Shown piece by piece: positions 51,640-60,489 of a DNA stretch of 64,000 bases. The position numbers and the translations under genes are program-made. Source of the stretch: Lysobacter terrestris (GTDB taxonomy: Bacteria; Pseudomonadota; Gammaproteobacteria; Xanthomonadales; Xanthomonadaceae). Location: NCBI RefSeq assembly GCF_014489475.1, contig NZ_CP060820.1, forward strand, positions 310,001 to 374,000, read 5' to 3'. Position 1 is the stretch's first letter. The number at the start of each line of letters is the position of its first letter. The notes below the pieces were generated by a model. That model was not told the origin of the DNA. It did not search any database and saw only the letters and a program-made list of their open reading frames with translations.

Positions 51640-53067
51640 ATGCTCGCCAAGCGCTATCCCTGCTACCTCGCGAACCAGCCGGTCAGCATGCGGCAGGAAC
51701 TCGACGTCCTCGACAAGTACACCGGCAAGCGCGCGACGCGTGTCGCCTTGGCCGACGCGGCCGCGGTGCGCAAGGCCATAGTCGCTGCGCACAAGGCGCG
51801 CGCCGCGATGGCCGCCTTCCCGCCCGATGCCCGCCGCGACGTCCTCGAACACTGCGTGCGCCGCTTCGGCGAGCGCTTCGAGGAGCTGGCGCAGGCCCTG
51901 TGCATCGAAGCCGGCAAGCCGATCCGCGATGCGCGCGGCGAAGTGACGCGGCTGATCGACACCTTCCGCATCGCCGCCGGCGAAGCGACGCGCAATGCCG
52001 GCGAACTGCTGGAGCTGCAGATCTCGCCGCGCACCCGCGGTTACCGCGGCATGGTGAAGCGGGTGCCGATCGGCGCGTGCAGCTTCATCACGCCGTTCAA
52101 CTTCCCGCTCAACCTGGTCGCACACAAGGTCGCGCCCGCGATCGCCGCCGGCTGCCCCTTCGTGCTCAAGCCCGCGGACAAGACCCCGATCGGCGCCCTG
52201 ATCATCGCCGAGGTCCTGGCCGAAACCGACCTCCCCAAGGGCGCGTTCTCGGTGCTCGTGTGCAGCACCGACGATGCCGCCGCGCTGGTCGAGGACGAGC
52301 GCATCGCCCTGCTGAGCTTCACCGGCGGCCTGGTCGGCTGGGAACTGAAGGCGCGCGCGGGCCGCAAGAAGGTCACGCTCGAACTGGGTGGCAACGCCGC
52401 CTGCATCGTCGATGCCGATCCCGGCGCCCCGCTCGACCATGTCGTCGAACGGCTGGTCTTCGGCGCCTACTACCAGTCCGGGCAGAGCTGCATCAGCGTG
52501 CAGCGCATCTACGCCCACGCCGACATCTACGACAAGCTGCGCCGCAAGCTGAAGGCCGCCGTGGCGAAGCTGCGCATGGGCGATCCGCGCTTTGATACGA
52601 CCTTCATCGGCCCAGTCGTCAATGAGGAAGCCGCGCAGCGCGTGGAAAGCTGGATCGCCGCCGCGCGCAAGGGCGGCGCCAAGGTCCTCGCGGGCGGGCC
52701 GCGGGTGCGCAACATGCTGCCGGCGGCGCTGCTGGAAAAAGTGCCACGCGATGCCGACCTGTATCGCAAGGAGGCCTTCGGCCCCGTGGCGATGATCGAG
52801 CCCTTCGACGACTTCGACGAGGCGCTGGACCGCGTCAACGACAGCGACTTCGGCCTGCAGGCCGGCGTGTTCACCGGCAACCTCGCCCACGCGATGCGCG
52901 CATGGGACCGGCTCGAAGTCGGTGGCGTGATCGTCGGCGACGTGCCGAGCTTCCGCGTCGACAACATGCCCTACGGCGGGGTGAAGCATTCCGGGCAAGG
53001 CCGCGAGGGCGTGCGCTATGCCATCGAGGACATGACCGAACAGCGCCTGCTGGTCATCCGCGGATAG
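51640..53067 (+). CDS. NAD(P)-dependent aldehyde dehydrogenase
   Basis: A 475-residue aldehyde dehydrogenase. Visible sites are ITPFNFPLNLVAHKVAPAIA, LKPADKTP (cofactor Lys), LELGGNAACIV (general-base Glu), YQSGQSCISVQR (catalytic Cys) and KEAFGPVAMIEPF. The NAD-loop motif reads SFTGGLVGW instead of the usual FTGS, a noticeable change that occurs in some lactaldehyde/glyceraldehyde-3-phosphate-type ALDHs. The C-terminus GGVKHSGQGREGVRYAIEDM and the whole layout fit that NAD-dependent group. Substrate unknown. The start at 51640 has GGAGGA just upstream. Confidence 0.88.
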   Translation: MLAKRYPCYLANQPVSMRQELDVLDKYTGKRATRVALADAAAVRKAIVAAHKARAAMAAFPPDARRDVLEHCVRRFGERFEELAQALCIEAGKPIRDARGEVTRLIDTFRIAAGEATRNAGELLELQISPRTRGYRGMVKRVPIGACSFITPFNFPLNLVAHKVAPAIAAGCPFVLKPADKTPIGALIIAEVLAETDLPKGAFSVLVCSTDDAAALVEDERIALLSFTGGLVGWELKARAGRKKVTLELGGNAACIVDADPGAPLDHVVERLVFGAYYQSGQSCISVQRIYAHADIYDKLRRKLKAAVAKLRMGDPRFDTTFIGPVVNEEAAQRVESWIAAARKGGAKVLAGGPRVRNMLPAALLEKVPRDADLYRKEAFGPVAMIEPFDDFDEALDRVNDSDFGLQAGVFTGNLAHAMRAWDRLEVGGVIVGDVPSFRVDNMPYGGVKHSGQGREGVRYAIEDMTEQRLLVIRG

Positions 53068-53139
53068 CCGATGCGCGAGGCGTAACCCCGTTCGCGGAAG
53101 CCAGGCGTTTCCATGGCAACCCAGCCGCGGAGACGCACC

Positions 53140-54957
53140 ATGCAACGTTCGCCCCAGCCGCACCAGCTCGCCCTTGCCCTCGGCCTTGTCCTGGCCCTGG
53201 GGGCATGCGCCCATCGCACCCTCGGCGAGTCGAAGGAAACCGACGCGACGCCTGCCGCTGCCGCGGAAGCGGCCGCATATGCTGCCGCCGATGCTGCCGA
53301 TGCCGCCGCGGCCAGCTCCCAGTTGCAGGCGCGCGAACGCCGCGAGGCCGAGCTCCAGCAATACGCCCCCGCGCCACCCCCGCCGCCGGTGCCGATGGCG
53401 CACCCGGCGATGAAATCCTCGCTAGACCGCGTCCAGGTGACCGGTTCGCGCATTCGTGCACAGCAAGCCGTGGCGCCGGCGGCGAACCTGGTGATGGCGC
53501 CCCCGATGGAACCGGCCAACACCGAGAAGTACGCGCATAACGTCGACAACCCGGTGCATCGCACTTCCGAGCAGCCGGTGTCCACGTTCTCCATCGACGT
53601 CGACACCGGCAGTTACAGCAACGTCCGCCGCATGCTGGCCGAGGGCGTGCGCCCGCCGGCGGACGCGGTGCGCGCGGAGGAATTCCTCAACTACTTCGAC
53701 TACGGCCATCCTGCGCCCACCTCGCGCGAGACGCCGTTCCGCGTGACCACCGAACTGGCGCCGGCACCGTGGAACGGCAAGCGCCAGCTGCTGATGATCG
53801 GCATCCGTGGCTATGACGTGCCCAAGGCGGAACTGCCGCCGGCCAACCTCGTGTTCCTGATCGACACCTCCGGTTCGATGCAGGACGCGGACAAGCTGCC
53901 GCTGGTGAAGGATTCGCTGCGCCAGCTGGTGAAACAGCTGCGTCCGCAGGACCGCGTGTCGATGGTGGTGTACGCCGGCTCCGCCGGGCTGGTGCTGCCG
54001 CCCACGTCCGGCGCGCACCGCGACGACATCCTCGACGCGCTCGATCGCCTCGAAGCCGGTGGCAGCACCAACGGCGGCGACGGCATCCGCCTCGCCTACG
54101 CGATGGCGAAGCAGGCCTACATCAAGGGCGGGGTGAACCGGGTGATCCTCGCCACCGACGGCGACTTCAACGTCGGCACGATCGACCAGAACTCGCTGGA
54201 GACGCTGGTATCCGACCAGCGCAAGAGCGGCATCGCCCTCACCACGCTCGGCTTCGGCCAGGGCAACTACAACGACGAACTGGCGGAGAAGCTGGCCGAC
54301 GTGGGCGACGGCAACCACGCCTACATCGATACGCCGATGGAGGCGCGCAAGGTGCTCGTGCAGGAGCTGGGCGCGACGCTGCTCACGATCGCCAAGGATG
54401 TGAAGATCCAGGTCGAGTTCAACCCGGCCGTCGCCGCGGAATACCGCCTGATCGGCTACGAGAACCGCGTGCTCAACCGCGAGGATTTCGCCAACGACAA
54501 GGTCGACGCGGGCGACATCGGCGCGGGCCACGAGGTGACGGCGCTGTACGAAATCACCCCGGTCGGCTCGGGTGCGGACCGGTTGCCGGCGTTGCGTTAC
54601 GGCACCGGTGCCAAGGCCGCGACGGCGGGCGACACGCGCGAGCTCGCGCACCTGCGCCTGCGCTACAAGCGCCCGGGCGAGGACACGAGCCGCCTCATCG
54701 AAACGCCGATCCTGCGTTCGCAGCTGGTCGCCACGCCGAACGAATCGCTGCGCTTCGCCAGCGCCGTGGCCGCCTTCGCCGATGCGCTGCGCGGCGGCAA
54801 GCAGATCGGCCAGTGGTCCTGGCAGGACATCGCCACCGCGGCGAACCGTTCGCTCGGTAACGACCGCTGGGGCCAGCGCCGCGAATTCGTCGGCCTGGTC
54901 GAACAGGCGCGCAGGCTGACCGCGCCGGATGGCGTCGCGGTCCAGGTCAGCGAGTGA
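53140..54957 (+). CDS. YfbK-like lipoprotein with von Willebrand A domain
   Basis: A 605-residue lipoprotein (signal ending ALGACAH, Cys23). Residues about 35-75 are Ala-rich and likely helical or coiled, followed by a Pro-rich stretch and a short TonB-box-like motif LDRVQVTGSRIRA (residues 95-107). Next come the YfbK N-terminal domain (VSTFSIDVDTGSYSNVRRML), a VWA domain with intact MIDAS (VFLIDTSGSMQDAD, about residue 250) and the YfbK C-terminal domain (HEVTALYEITPV). The VWA fold binds protein partners through a metal ion; the function of YfbK-type proteins is unknown. Start at 53140 precedes the lipobox at normal distance. A strong terminator follows. Confidence 0.88.
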   Translation: MQRSPQPHQLALALGLVLALGACAHRTLGESKETDATPAAAAEAAAYAAADAADAAAASSQLQARERREAELQQYAPAPPPPPVPMAHPAMKSSLDRVQVTGSRIRAQQAVAPAANLVMAPPMEPANTEKYAHNVDNPVHRTSEQPVSTFSIDVDTGSYSNVRRMLAEGVRPPADAVRAEEFLNYFDYGHPAPTSRETPFRVTTELAPAPWNGKRQLLMIGIRGYDVPKAELPPANLVFLIDTSGSMQDADKLPLVKDSLRQLVKQLRPQDRVSMVVYAGSAGLVLPPTSGAHRDDILDALDRLEAGGSTNGGDGIRLAYAMAKQAYIKGGVNRVILATDGDFNVGTIDQNSLETLVSDQRKSGIALTTLGFGQGNYNDELAEKLADVGDGNHAYIDTPMEARKVLVQELGATLLTIAKDVKIQVEFNPAVAAEYRLIGYENRVLNREDFANDKVDAGDIGAGHEVTALYEITPVGSGADRLPALRYGTGAKAATAGDTRELAHLRLRYKRPGEDTSRLIETPILRSQLVATPNESLRFASAVAAFADALRGGKQIGQWSWQDIATAANRSLGNDRWGQRREFVGLVEQARRLTAPDGVAVQVSE

Positions 54958-54972
54958 GGTTTCGCACGAAGA

Positions 54973-55005
54973 CGGCTCCGGCGCTTGCCGGAGCCGCTGC
55001 TTTTC
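54973..55005 (+). terminator. Rho-independent terminator of the VWA lipoprotein gene
   Basis: A 10-bp perfect stem (54973-54982 with 54987-54996), GCTT loop and the tail CTGCTTTT. It lies between convergent genes and favours the plus strand. Confidence 0.8.
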
Positions 55006-55023
55006 CCGGCATGGTCGTCGCGC

Positions 55024-57978
55024 TCAGCGCGCCAGCGACGCCAGCGGCAGCAGCTGCTCCATCGGCTTGCCGAACAGGAAGCCCTGGCCGTGCTGGCAGC
55101 CCAGCTCGCGCAGGATGATGCGCTGCGACTCGCTTTCCACACCCTCGGCGATCGTGTGGATGCCCAGCGATCCGGCCAAAGCTTGGATCGCACGCACCAC
55201 CGCCATGCTTTCCGGCCGCGTGTCGCCGACCAGGCCGGCGACGAAGCTGCGATCGATCTTCAGGCATTCCAGCGGGAAGCGGTGCAGGTACGACAGCGCG
55301 GAGAAGCCCGTGCCGAAGTCGTCGAGCTGCGCCAGCACGCCGTTGCTGCGCAGCGTGCGCAGCATCCGCAGCGCGCGCGCGGTGTCGTCGAGCAGCGCGC
55401 CCTCGGTGATCTCGATGCGCAGGCGGTGCGGGTCCGCACCCGCCTCGTCCAGCAACCGCAGCAGACGGTCGGCGAAGTCGGCGGACAGGAAATGCCGCGG
55501 CGACACGTTCACCGAGATGTAGCCGTGTTCCTCGCGCGCCAGCCGCTTGGCGACCTTTGCGTACATCAGCCAGTCGACTTCCTCGATCAGCCCGCTGTCC
55601 TCACCCAGGCCGATGAACTCGCCCGGCAGCAGCAGGCCGCGGCGCTCGTGGCGCCAGCGCAGCAGTGCTTCGTGGCCGATCACGCGGCGATCGCTCAGGC
55701 GCACGATCGGCTGGTAGTGGGCGACGAAGTCGTCGTTGTTGATCGCGCGGCGCAGGTCGGCCTCGAGGTCGAGGATGCGCATCGCCTCCTCGCGCATCGC
55801 CTCGTCGAACACCGCGCAGCTGTTGCGGCCGCTGGCCTTGGCCCGGTACATGGCGGCGTCGGCGTCGCGCAGCAGCTCGGCGCCGGTGCGGTAGCGCGGG
55901 TGCCAGGCGGCGATGCCGACGCTGGCGGACGGGAACACTTCCCGGCCTGCGATCCAGAACGGCTCGCCCAGTGCGACGAGCACGCGGCGCGCCAGCTCCT
56001 CGGCGATGGAAAGGTGGTCGATGTCGCCGATCAGGATGGCGAACTCGTCGCCGCCCAGCCGCGCCACCATGTCGCCGCCGCGCACGGTGGCGACGATGCG
56101 CCGCCCTGCTTCGATCAGCAGTTCGTCGCCCGCCGCGTGGCCGACGCTGTCGTTGACCAGCTTGAAGCGGTCGAGATCGAGGAACAGCACCGCGAAATGC
56201 CGGGTCGACGCGCGCCCGTCGGCGTCGGACTGCGCGCGCGAAATCGCCGTCGCCAACCGCTCCAGCAACTGGCTGCGGTTGGGCAAGCCGGTCAGCGCAT
56301 CGTGCCGCGCCTGGTAGGTCAGCTGCTGCTCGGCGCGCAGGCGTTCGCCGATCTGCGAGAGCAGCTCGGCGTTGGCTTCGGCCAGCTCGCGCGTGCGCGA
56401 GGTGACGCGCTGCTCCAGGTCGCCGTGGGCGACCAGCAGGCGGTCCTGCGCCTGCTTGCGCGCGAGGCCGATGCCGATGTGGTGCGCGACGAAGGTCAAC
56501 AGCTCCTGGTCGCGGCCGCTGAAACTGATCGCCGGCGAATAGCTCTGCACCGCGATCACGCCCACCACCTGCTCCTCGCGGAACAACGGCACGCCGAGCC
56601 AGCAGTGCGCCATGGTGCCGCGGCTGCGCACCTTGCCGGCGCGCTCCAGCCCTTCGATGATCGGACGGTCCGCCAGCAGGGCACGGCCTTCCTGCAGGAC
56701 GTACTCGGTCAGGCCACGCGCGAACTGGCGCGTCTGCCGCACCGCATCGCGCTCGTCGATCGAATACGGGAACTCGATCATGTCGCCGGCGTCGGAAACC
56801 TGCGCGATGTAGAAGTTGCGCGCGTAGAGCAGTTCGCCGACCACGTCGTGGACCTGCGCGTAGAAGCGCTGCAGCGTGTCGGAGGTGATCGACAGCTCGG
56901 CGATGCGGAACAACGCACGCTGCAGCCGCTCGCCACGCTGGCGCTCGACGATCTCGGCCTGCAGGTCGCGGTTGCTGTGCTGCAGCGCGCGCGTGCGCTC
57001 CTCGACGCGGCGCTCGAGATCCTCGCGCGCCTGGCGCCGGTCGAGCGCGGTGAGGATGTGCTGCGCCACGTAGCTGAGCAGCGCGCGCTCCTCGTCGCGG
57101 TAGACGCCGGGCCGGTCGTAGCTCTGCACCACCACGGCGCCGCACACACGGTCCTCGCGGCGCATGGGCACGCCCAGCCAGTCCGCGCTGTCGGGGCCAT
57201 GGACGCTGTCGCGGGGCACGCCGAACTGCACCCGCAGCGCGTCGGACGGCCCGCGCAGCGGCTCGCCATGGCGCAGCAGCGCCAGGGTCATGCTGTTGGG
57301 CATGTCGATCGCGGCGATATCCAGCGACGGGTCGGCGACGAAAGGGTCCTGCCGATCGGCGAAATACAGGAAGCGGATCGAATCGCGGACGTCGTCGTAG
57401 AGGACGATGTAGAAGTTCTCCGCGTACATCAGGCCGGCGACGATCGCGTGGACGCGGCGCAGCATGTCGGCCATTTCCAGGTCGGAACCGGCCAGGTCGG
57501 CGATTTCGTACAGGGCCTGCTGCAGCCGCTCGGACTTCTCCAGCAGCGCGGCGCGGGCCTGCGCCTCCATGGTCGCCAGGTGCGCGGCCACCAGCACCTT
57601 CGCCATGGCGAGCCAGCCGCGGCGAACCGCCTGCGGCATGGTTTCGGGAACATGGGCAACAATGGTCGCGCGCGTCTCGCCTTCGCCATCCCATACCTCG
57701 GACAGCGTCTGCGCATCGTCGAACGGCTTGCCGGAGGCCATCTGCTGCTCGGCCAGGTCGCGCAAGCGCTCCGGCACCTCCGTGGACATCGAAAAGCCCG
57801 CCACGCCGACGTCATCGCGCCAGCGCACCAGCACTTCCGATCCCAAAGGCAAGCCCTGCTGGAGCACGCCGGCCAATGCCTGCGCAGCGCTATCCACCGG
57901 CCCGTCCGCTTTGGCCATCATCGACCGCAATTGCTGCACTCGCCCCTCGATCCATCCCCCGACGATCAGATGGAGCAT
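55024..57978 (-). CDS. GAF-GAF-GGDEF-EAL cyclic-di-GMP signalling protein (paralogue)
   Basis: A 984-residue protein with the same order as the one at 31693: N-terminal segment (about 1-150), two GAF-like domains (about 160-310 and 350-510, YEIADLAGSDLEMADMLRRV and FRIAELSITSDTLQRFYAQV), coiled helices, GGDEF (about 555-715) and EAL (about 725-975). GGDEF is intact, with the I-site RGGD nine residues before it. The EAL side has HEALLRW, INVSPRHF replaced by VNVSPRHF, and LDDFGTGFSALSYLH. The open frame extends to 58569, but that part overlaps the sigma gene on the other strand; the ATG at 57978 gives the paralogue's length. No ribosome site is evident. Confidence 0.9.
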   Translation of the reverse strand: MLHLIVGGWIEGRVQQLRSMMAKADGPVDSAAQALAGVLQQGLPLGSEVLVRWRDDVGVAGFSMSTEVPERLRDLAEQQMASGKPFDDAQTLSEVWDGEGETRATIVAHVPETMPQAVRRGWLAMAKVLVAAHLATMEAQARAALLEKSERLQQALYEIADLAGSDLEMADMLRRVHAIVAGLMYAENFYIVLYDDVRDSIRFLYFADRQDPFVADPSLDIAAIDMPNSMTLALLRHGEPLRGPSDALRVQFGVPRDSVHGPDSADWLGVPMRREDRVCGAVVVQSYDRPGVYRDEERALLSYVAQHILTALDRRQAREDLERRVEERTRALQHSNRDLQAEIVERQRGERLQRALFRIAELSITSDTLQRFYAQVHDVVGELLYARNFYIAQVSDAGDMIEFPYSIDERDAVRQTRQFARGLTEYVLQEGRALLADRPIIEGLERAGKVRSRGTMAHCWLGVPLFREEQVVGVIAVQSYSPAISFSGRDQELLTFVAHHIGIGLARKQAQDRLLVAHGDLEQRVTSRTRELAEANAELLSQIGERLRAEQQLTYQARHDALTGLPNRSQLLERLATAISRAQSDADGRASTRHFAVLFLDLDRFKLVNDSVGHAAGDELLIEAGRRIVATVRGGDMVARLGGDEFAILIGDIDHLSIAEELARRVLVALGEPFWIAGREVFPSASVGIAAWHPRYRTGAELLRDADAAMYRAKASGRNSCAVFDEAMREEAMRILDLEADLRRAINNDDFVAHYQPIVRLSDRRVIGHEALLRWRHERRGLLLPGEFIGLGEDSGLIEEVDWLMYAKVAKRLAREEHGYISVNVSPRHFLSADFADRLLRLLDEAGADPHRLRIEITEGALLDDTARALRMLRTLRSNGVLAQLDDFGTGFSALSYLHRFPLECLKIDRSFVAGLVGDTRPESMAVVRAIQALAGSLGIHTIAEGVESESQRIILRELGCQHGQGFLFGKPMEQLLPLASLAR

Positions 57979-58182
57979 AACCGCAGTGGGCGCGCGTGGA
58001 ACCCCCAACCCCACCCGCGGGTCCGGGACGTTTGCAAGGACATGGAACTCGCCCTGGCCCCGTTTCCGCTCCCGTTGCTGCAGCGATTCCCCCCGGAATC
58101 CGGCCCTCCGGCCGCGCTGCGCGACGGGAAGGCCGGCGTCAACGGCTTCACGTCCCCGGCGCCAGCCCGTAACCTCCCCGCG

Positions 58183-58737
58183 ATGAATCCGGGCGCGGAC
58201 GCCAACGACGACCTCTTGATGCTGGCCTGGGTGGGCGGCGACGTGGCGGCGTTCGAGATCCTTTACGCCCGCCATCGCGGCCCGCTGTACCGCTTCCTGA
58301 TGCGGCAGCTGCGCAACCAGGCACTGGCCGACGAGTTCTTCCAGGACGTGTGGCAGCGCGTGATCGCCGCGCGCGCCGGCTGGAAGCCGGACGCCGCCTT
58401 CTCCACGTGGCTGTTCAGGATCGCCCACAACCGCCTCAACGATCATTGGCGCGCGGCCAAGCACCGCCCGACGGCGCCCGAGGACGGCGACGAGCGCGCG
58501 GCGCGGGTGCCGGACTCGACCACGCCCGAGCGCGAACTGTCCGAATTCGAACAGCGCCGCCGCCTGCAACTGGCGATGGAGGAATTGCCGGAGGAACAGC
58601 GCGAAGTGCTGGTGCTGCGGCTCGAACAGGAATTGAGCCTGGAGGAAATCGGCGCCATTACCGGTGTAGGCCGGGAAACGGTGAAATCGCGGCTTCGCTA
58701 CGCCATGGACAAGCTGCGCCAGAGATTGAACGAATGA
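58183..58737 (+). CDS. ECF RNA polymerase sigma factor (RpoE-like)
   Basis: A 184-residue ECF sigma factor. Region 2 covers about residues 15-80 (AAFEILYARHRGPLYRFLMR, FFQDVWQRVIAARAGW, FSTWLFRIAHNRLNDHWR). Region 4 is about 125-180 (LPEEQREVLVLRLEQELSLE, IGAITGVGRETVKSRLRYAM). It lacks the ECF41 extension, so it is unrelated in mechanism to the sigma at 20622. Its stop overlaps the next gene as ATGA, and that gene encodes a transmembrane protein, the usual arrangement of a sigma with its anti-sigma. It is divergent from the GGDEF/EAL gene. Confidence 0.92.
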   Translation: MNPGADANDDLLMLAWVGGDVAAFEILYARHRGPLYRFLMRQLRNQALADEFFQDVWQRVIAARAGWKPDAAFSTWLFRIAHNRLNDHWRAAKHRPTAPEDGDERAARVPDSTTPERELSEFEQRRRLQLAMEELPEEQREVLVLRLEQELSLEEIGAITGVGRETVKSRLRYAMDKLRQRLNE

Positions 58738-59801
58738 CCACGCGACCCGACCACCACGAACCGCTGGACGCCGACGAGCGCGACCTCGCCGCGCGGCTCG
58801 GCCGTGCCGGTCCGATCGAGGGGCCGTCGCCGGCGCTGGATGCGCGCATCCTTGCGGCCGCGCATGCCGCGGCCGCGACGCACAAGCCGGGTCGCCACGG
58901 CCGCATGGCCTGGCTCGGCCTGCCGCCGGCCATGATCACGGGCGTCGGCGTGGCTGCAGCCGCGGTGCTGGCGCTGGGACTGGTCTGGCAGCTGCGCCCG
59001 CAATACGGCCGCACCGTCACGCACGCCGAAGGCGATGCGGGCGAGGAAGTGATCATCTTCGCCGAACCGGCGTCCGCGCCACGCGCGCAGCGCGCGAATC
59101 CGCCTGCACTGCCGGACGCCGCCAGCGCCGATGCGCCATCCCGCCAGGCGCGGGCCGAAGCTGCGGACCGTGTTGATGCTGCACGTGCCATGGCCGAACG
59201 CGCGGCATCGGAACGCGCCGCCGCCGAACAGGCGGCGTCACAGCGTGCTGCATCGACTGCGGCCACCGCCGCGCAACGCCAAGCCCAGGCCGCCAAGGCG
59301 GCGATGCAGGCCGCAGCGGCGCCGCTCGAAGCCCCGCGTGAAGCAGACGCGCCGGCCAGCGACGCTGCCGCGAATACCGGCTTCGCCCCCGAGCCGTCGG
59401 CCGCCACACCGGCGAGCGCACGCAAGAGCCACGCGACGTACACGACCGCGGCGCGTGCGACCGCCGAGCGCTACGAACGCGCGCCGACGATGGCGTCTGC
59501 CCCACCGCCGCCCCCGGCACCGGCTGCAGTCGCCGCCACCGCCGAGGCCGAAAGCGCCACCCTGGACCGCATCGAAGTCACCGGCTCGCGCATCCGCGCC
59601 GACACCGACTGGTCGCAGGTGCCGATCCGCGACGACGCGAAGCTCGCCGCGGCCGAATGGCTCGAACGCATCCGCGCACGCCGCGATGGCGACGACATCG
59701 ACAACGCGCGCGCCAGCCTGCGCCTGTTCCGCCGCGAGCACCCGCGCGTGCGCATTCCCGACGACCTGCAGGCACTGCTGGCCGCTGAAGCGGCACGATG
59801 A
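58734..59801 (+). CDS. Transmembrane anti-sigma factor with TonB-box-like motif
   Basis: A 355-residue protein coupled to the sigma gene by ATGA. The N-terminal cytoplasmic part (1-60) is short, with no obvious HxxxCxxC zinc motif. One transmembrane helix (61-86) leads to a long periplasmic region. That region has a highly Ala-rich stretch (about 135-200), a Pro-rich stretch, the motif TLDRIEVTGSRIRA (276-289) and a C-terminal helical domain (AAEWLERIRARRDGDDIDNA, FRREHPRVRIPDDLQALLA). Role as anti-sigma is inferred from position and topology. The VTGSRI motif is shared with the VWA lipoprotein at 53140. The stop overlaps yigZ as ATGA. Confidence 0.78.
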   Translation: MTTRPDHHEPLDADERDLAARLGRAGPIEGPSPALDARILAAAHAAAATHKPGRHGRMAWLGLPPAMITGVGVAAAAVLALGLVWQLRPQYGRTVTHAEGDAGEEVIIFAEPASAPRAQRANPPALPDAASADAPSRQARAEAADRVDAARAMAERAASERAAAEQAASQRAASTAATAAQRQAQAAKAAMQAAAAPLEAPREADAPASDAAANTGFAPEPSAATPASARKSHATYTTAARATAERYERAPTMASAPPPPPAPAAVAATAEAESATLDRIEVTGSRIRADTDWSQVPIRDDAKLAAAEWLERIRARRDGDDIDNARASLRLFRREHPRVRIPDDLQALLAAEAAR

Positions 59802-60382
59802 GCGACACCCTCGCCGCGCGTGCGGCCCATGTGCTGGAAGTGAAGCACAGCCGTTTCATCGTCCACGCGGCGGCGGTGACCAGTCCCGATGCCGCCCTCG
59901 CCTTCCTCGCCGACGTCGCCGATCCGGCCGCGACCCACAACTGCTGGGCGTACCGTATCGGCGCGCAATACCGCTTCAGCGACGACGGCGAACCGGCCGG
60001 CACCGCGGGCCGCCCGATCCTCGCCGCGATCGACGGCCAGGGTTACGACCAGGTCGTGGCCGTGGTCACGCGCTGGTACGGCGGCATCAAGCTCGGTGCG
60101 GGCGGCCTGGTCCGCGCCTACGGTGGCGCCGCCGCCGAATGCCTGCGCGTGGCCGCGCGCCAGCCCCTGATCGCCTACGCCGAGCTGCGCCTGGCCTATC
60201 CGTTCGAAGCCACCGGTGCGGTCCACGCCGCGCTGGCGGCGTTCGGCGCCGAAAAACTGGACGAGGACTACCTTGCCGAAGGCGTCGCGCTGCGCCTGCG
60301 GCTTCCCGCCGATCGCCTCGCCGCCTTGAAAACCCAGCTGCGCGACGCCACCCGGGACAGGGTGCGGTTTGGGGTCGATTGA
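59798..60382 (+). CDS. yigZ: YigZ/IMPACT family protein
   Basis: A 194-residue protein of the IMPACT/YigZ (UPF0029) family. The N-terminal domain contains the signature HNCWAYRIG, RFSDDGEPAGTAGRPIL and VVTRWYGGIKLGAGGLVRAY. The C-terminal domain (DUF1949) is a short alpha/beta fold. Eukaryotic IMPACT modulates GCN2; the bacterial function is unclear. Translation is coupled to the anti-sigma gene by ATGA, an unusual partner. Confidence 0.92.
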   Translation: MSDTLAARAAHVLEVKHSRFIVHAAAVTSPDAALAFLADVADPAATHNCWAYRIGAQYRFSDDGEPAGTAGRPILAAIDGQGYDQVVAVVTRWYGGIKLGAGGLVRAYGGAAAECLRVAARQPLIAYAELRLAYPFEATGAVHAALAAFGAEKLDEDYLAEGVALRLRLPADRLAALKTQLRDATRDRVRFGVD

Positions 60383-60489
60383 ACCGCCCGACCCTGTATC
60401 GTCGGCTGCCATCCCGCGTCCGCAAGCGCAGGCACGCCGGACCAAGGGCCGCCTGACGGCCGCCCGCCCGACCACCACTTTCGCCGCAC

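Noticed and set aside
54985-58182. Plus-strand open frame opposite the second GGDEF/EAL gene that runs into the sigma gene
   Set aside because: Only its last 184 codons (from 58183) match a real family; the rest is antisense shadow.
57979-58569. Possible N-terminal extension of the second GGDEF/EAL protein
   Set aside because: It is antisense to the sigma gene, low-complexity, and would make the protein longer than its paralogue.
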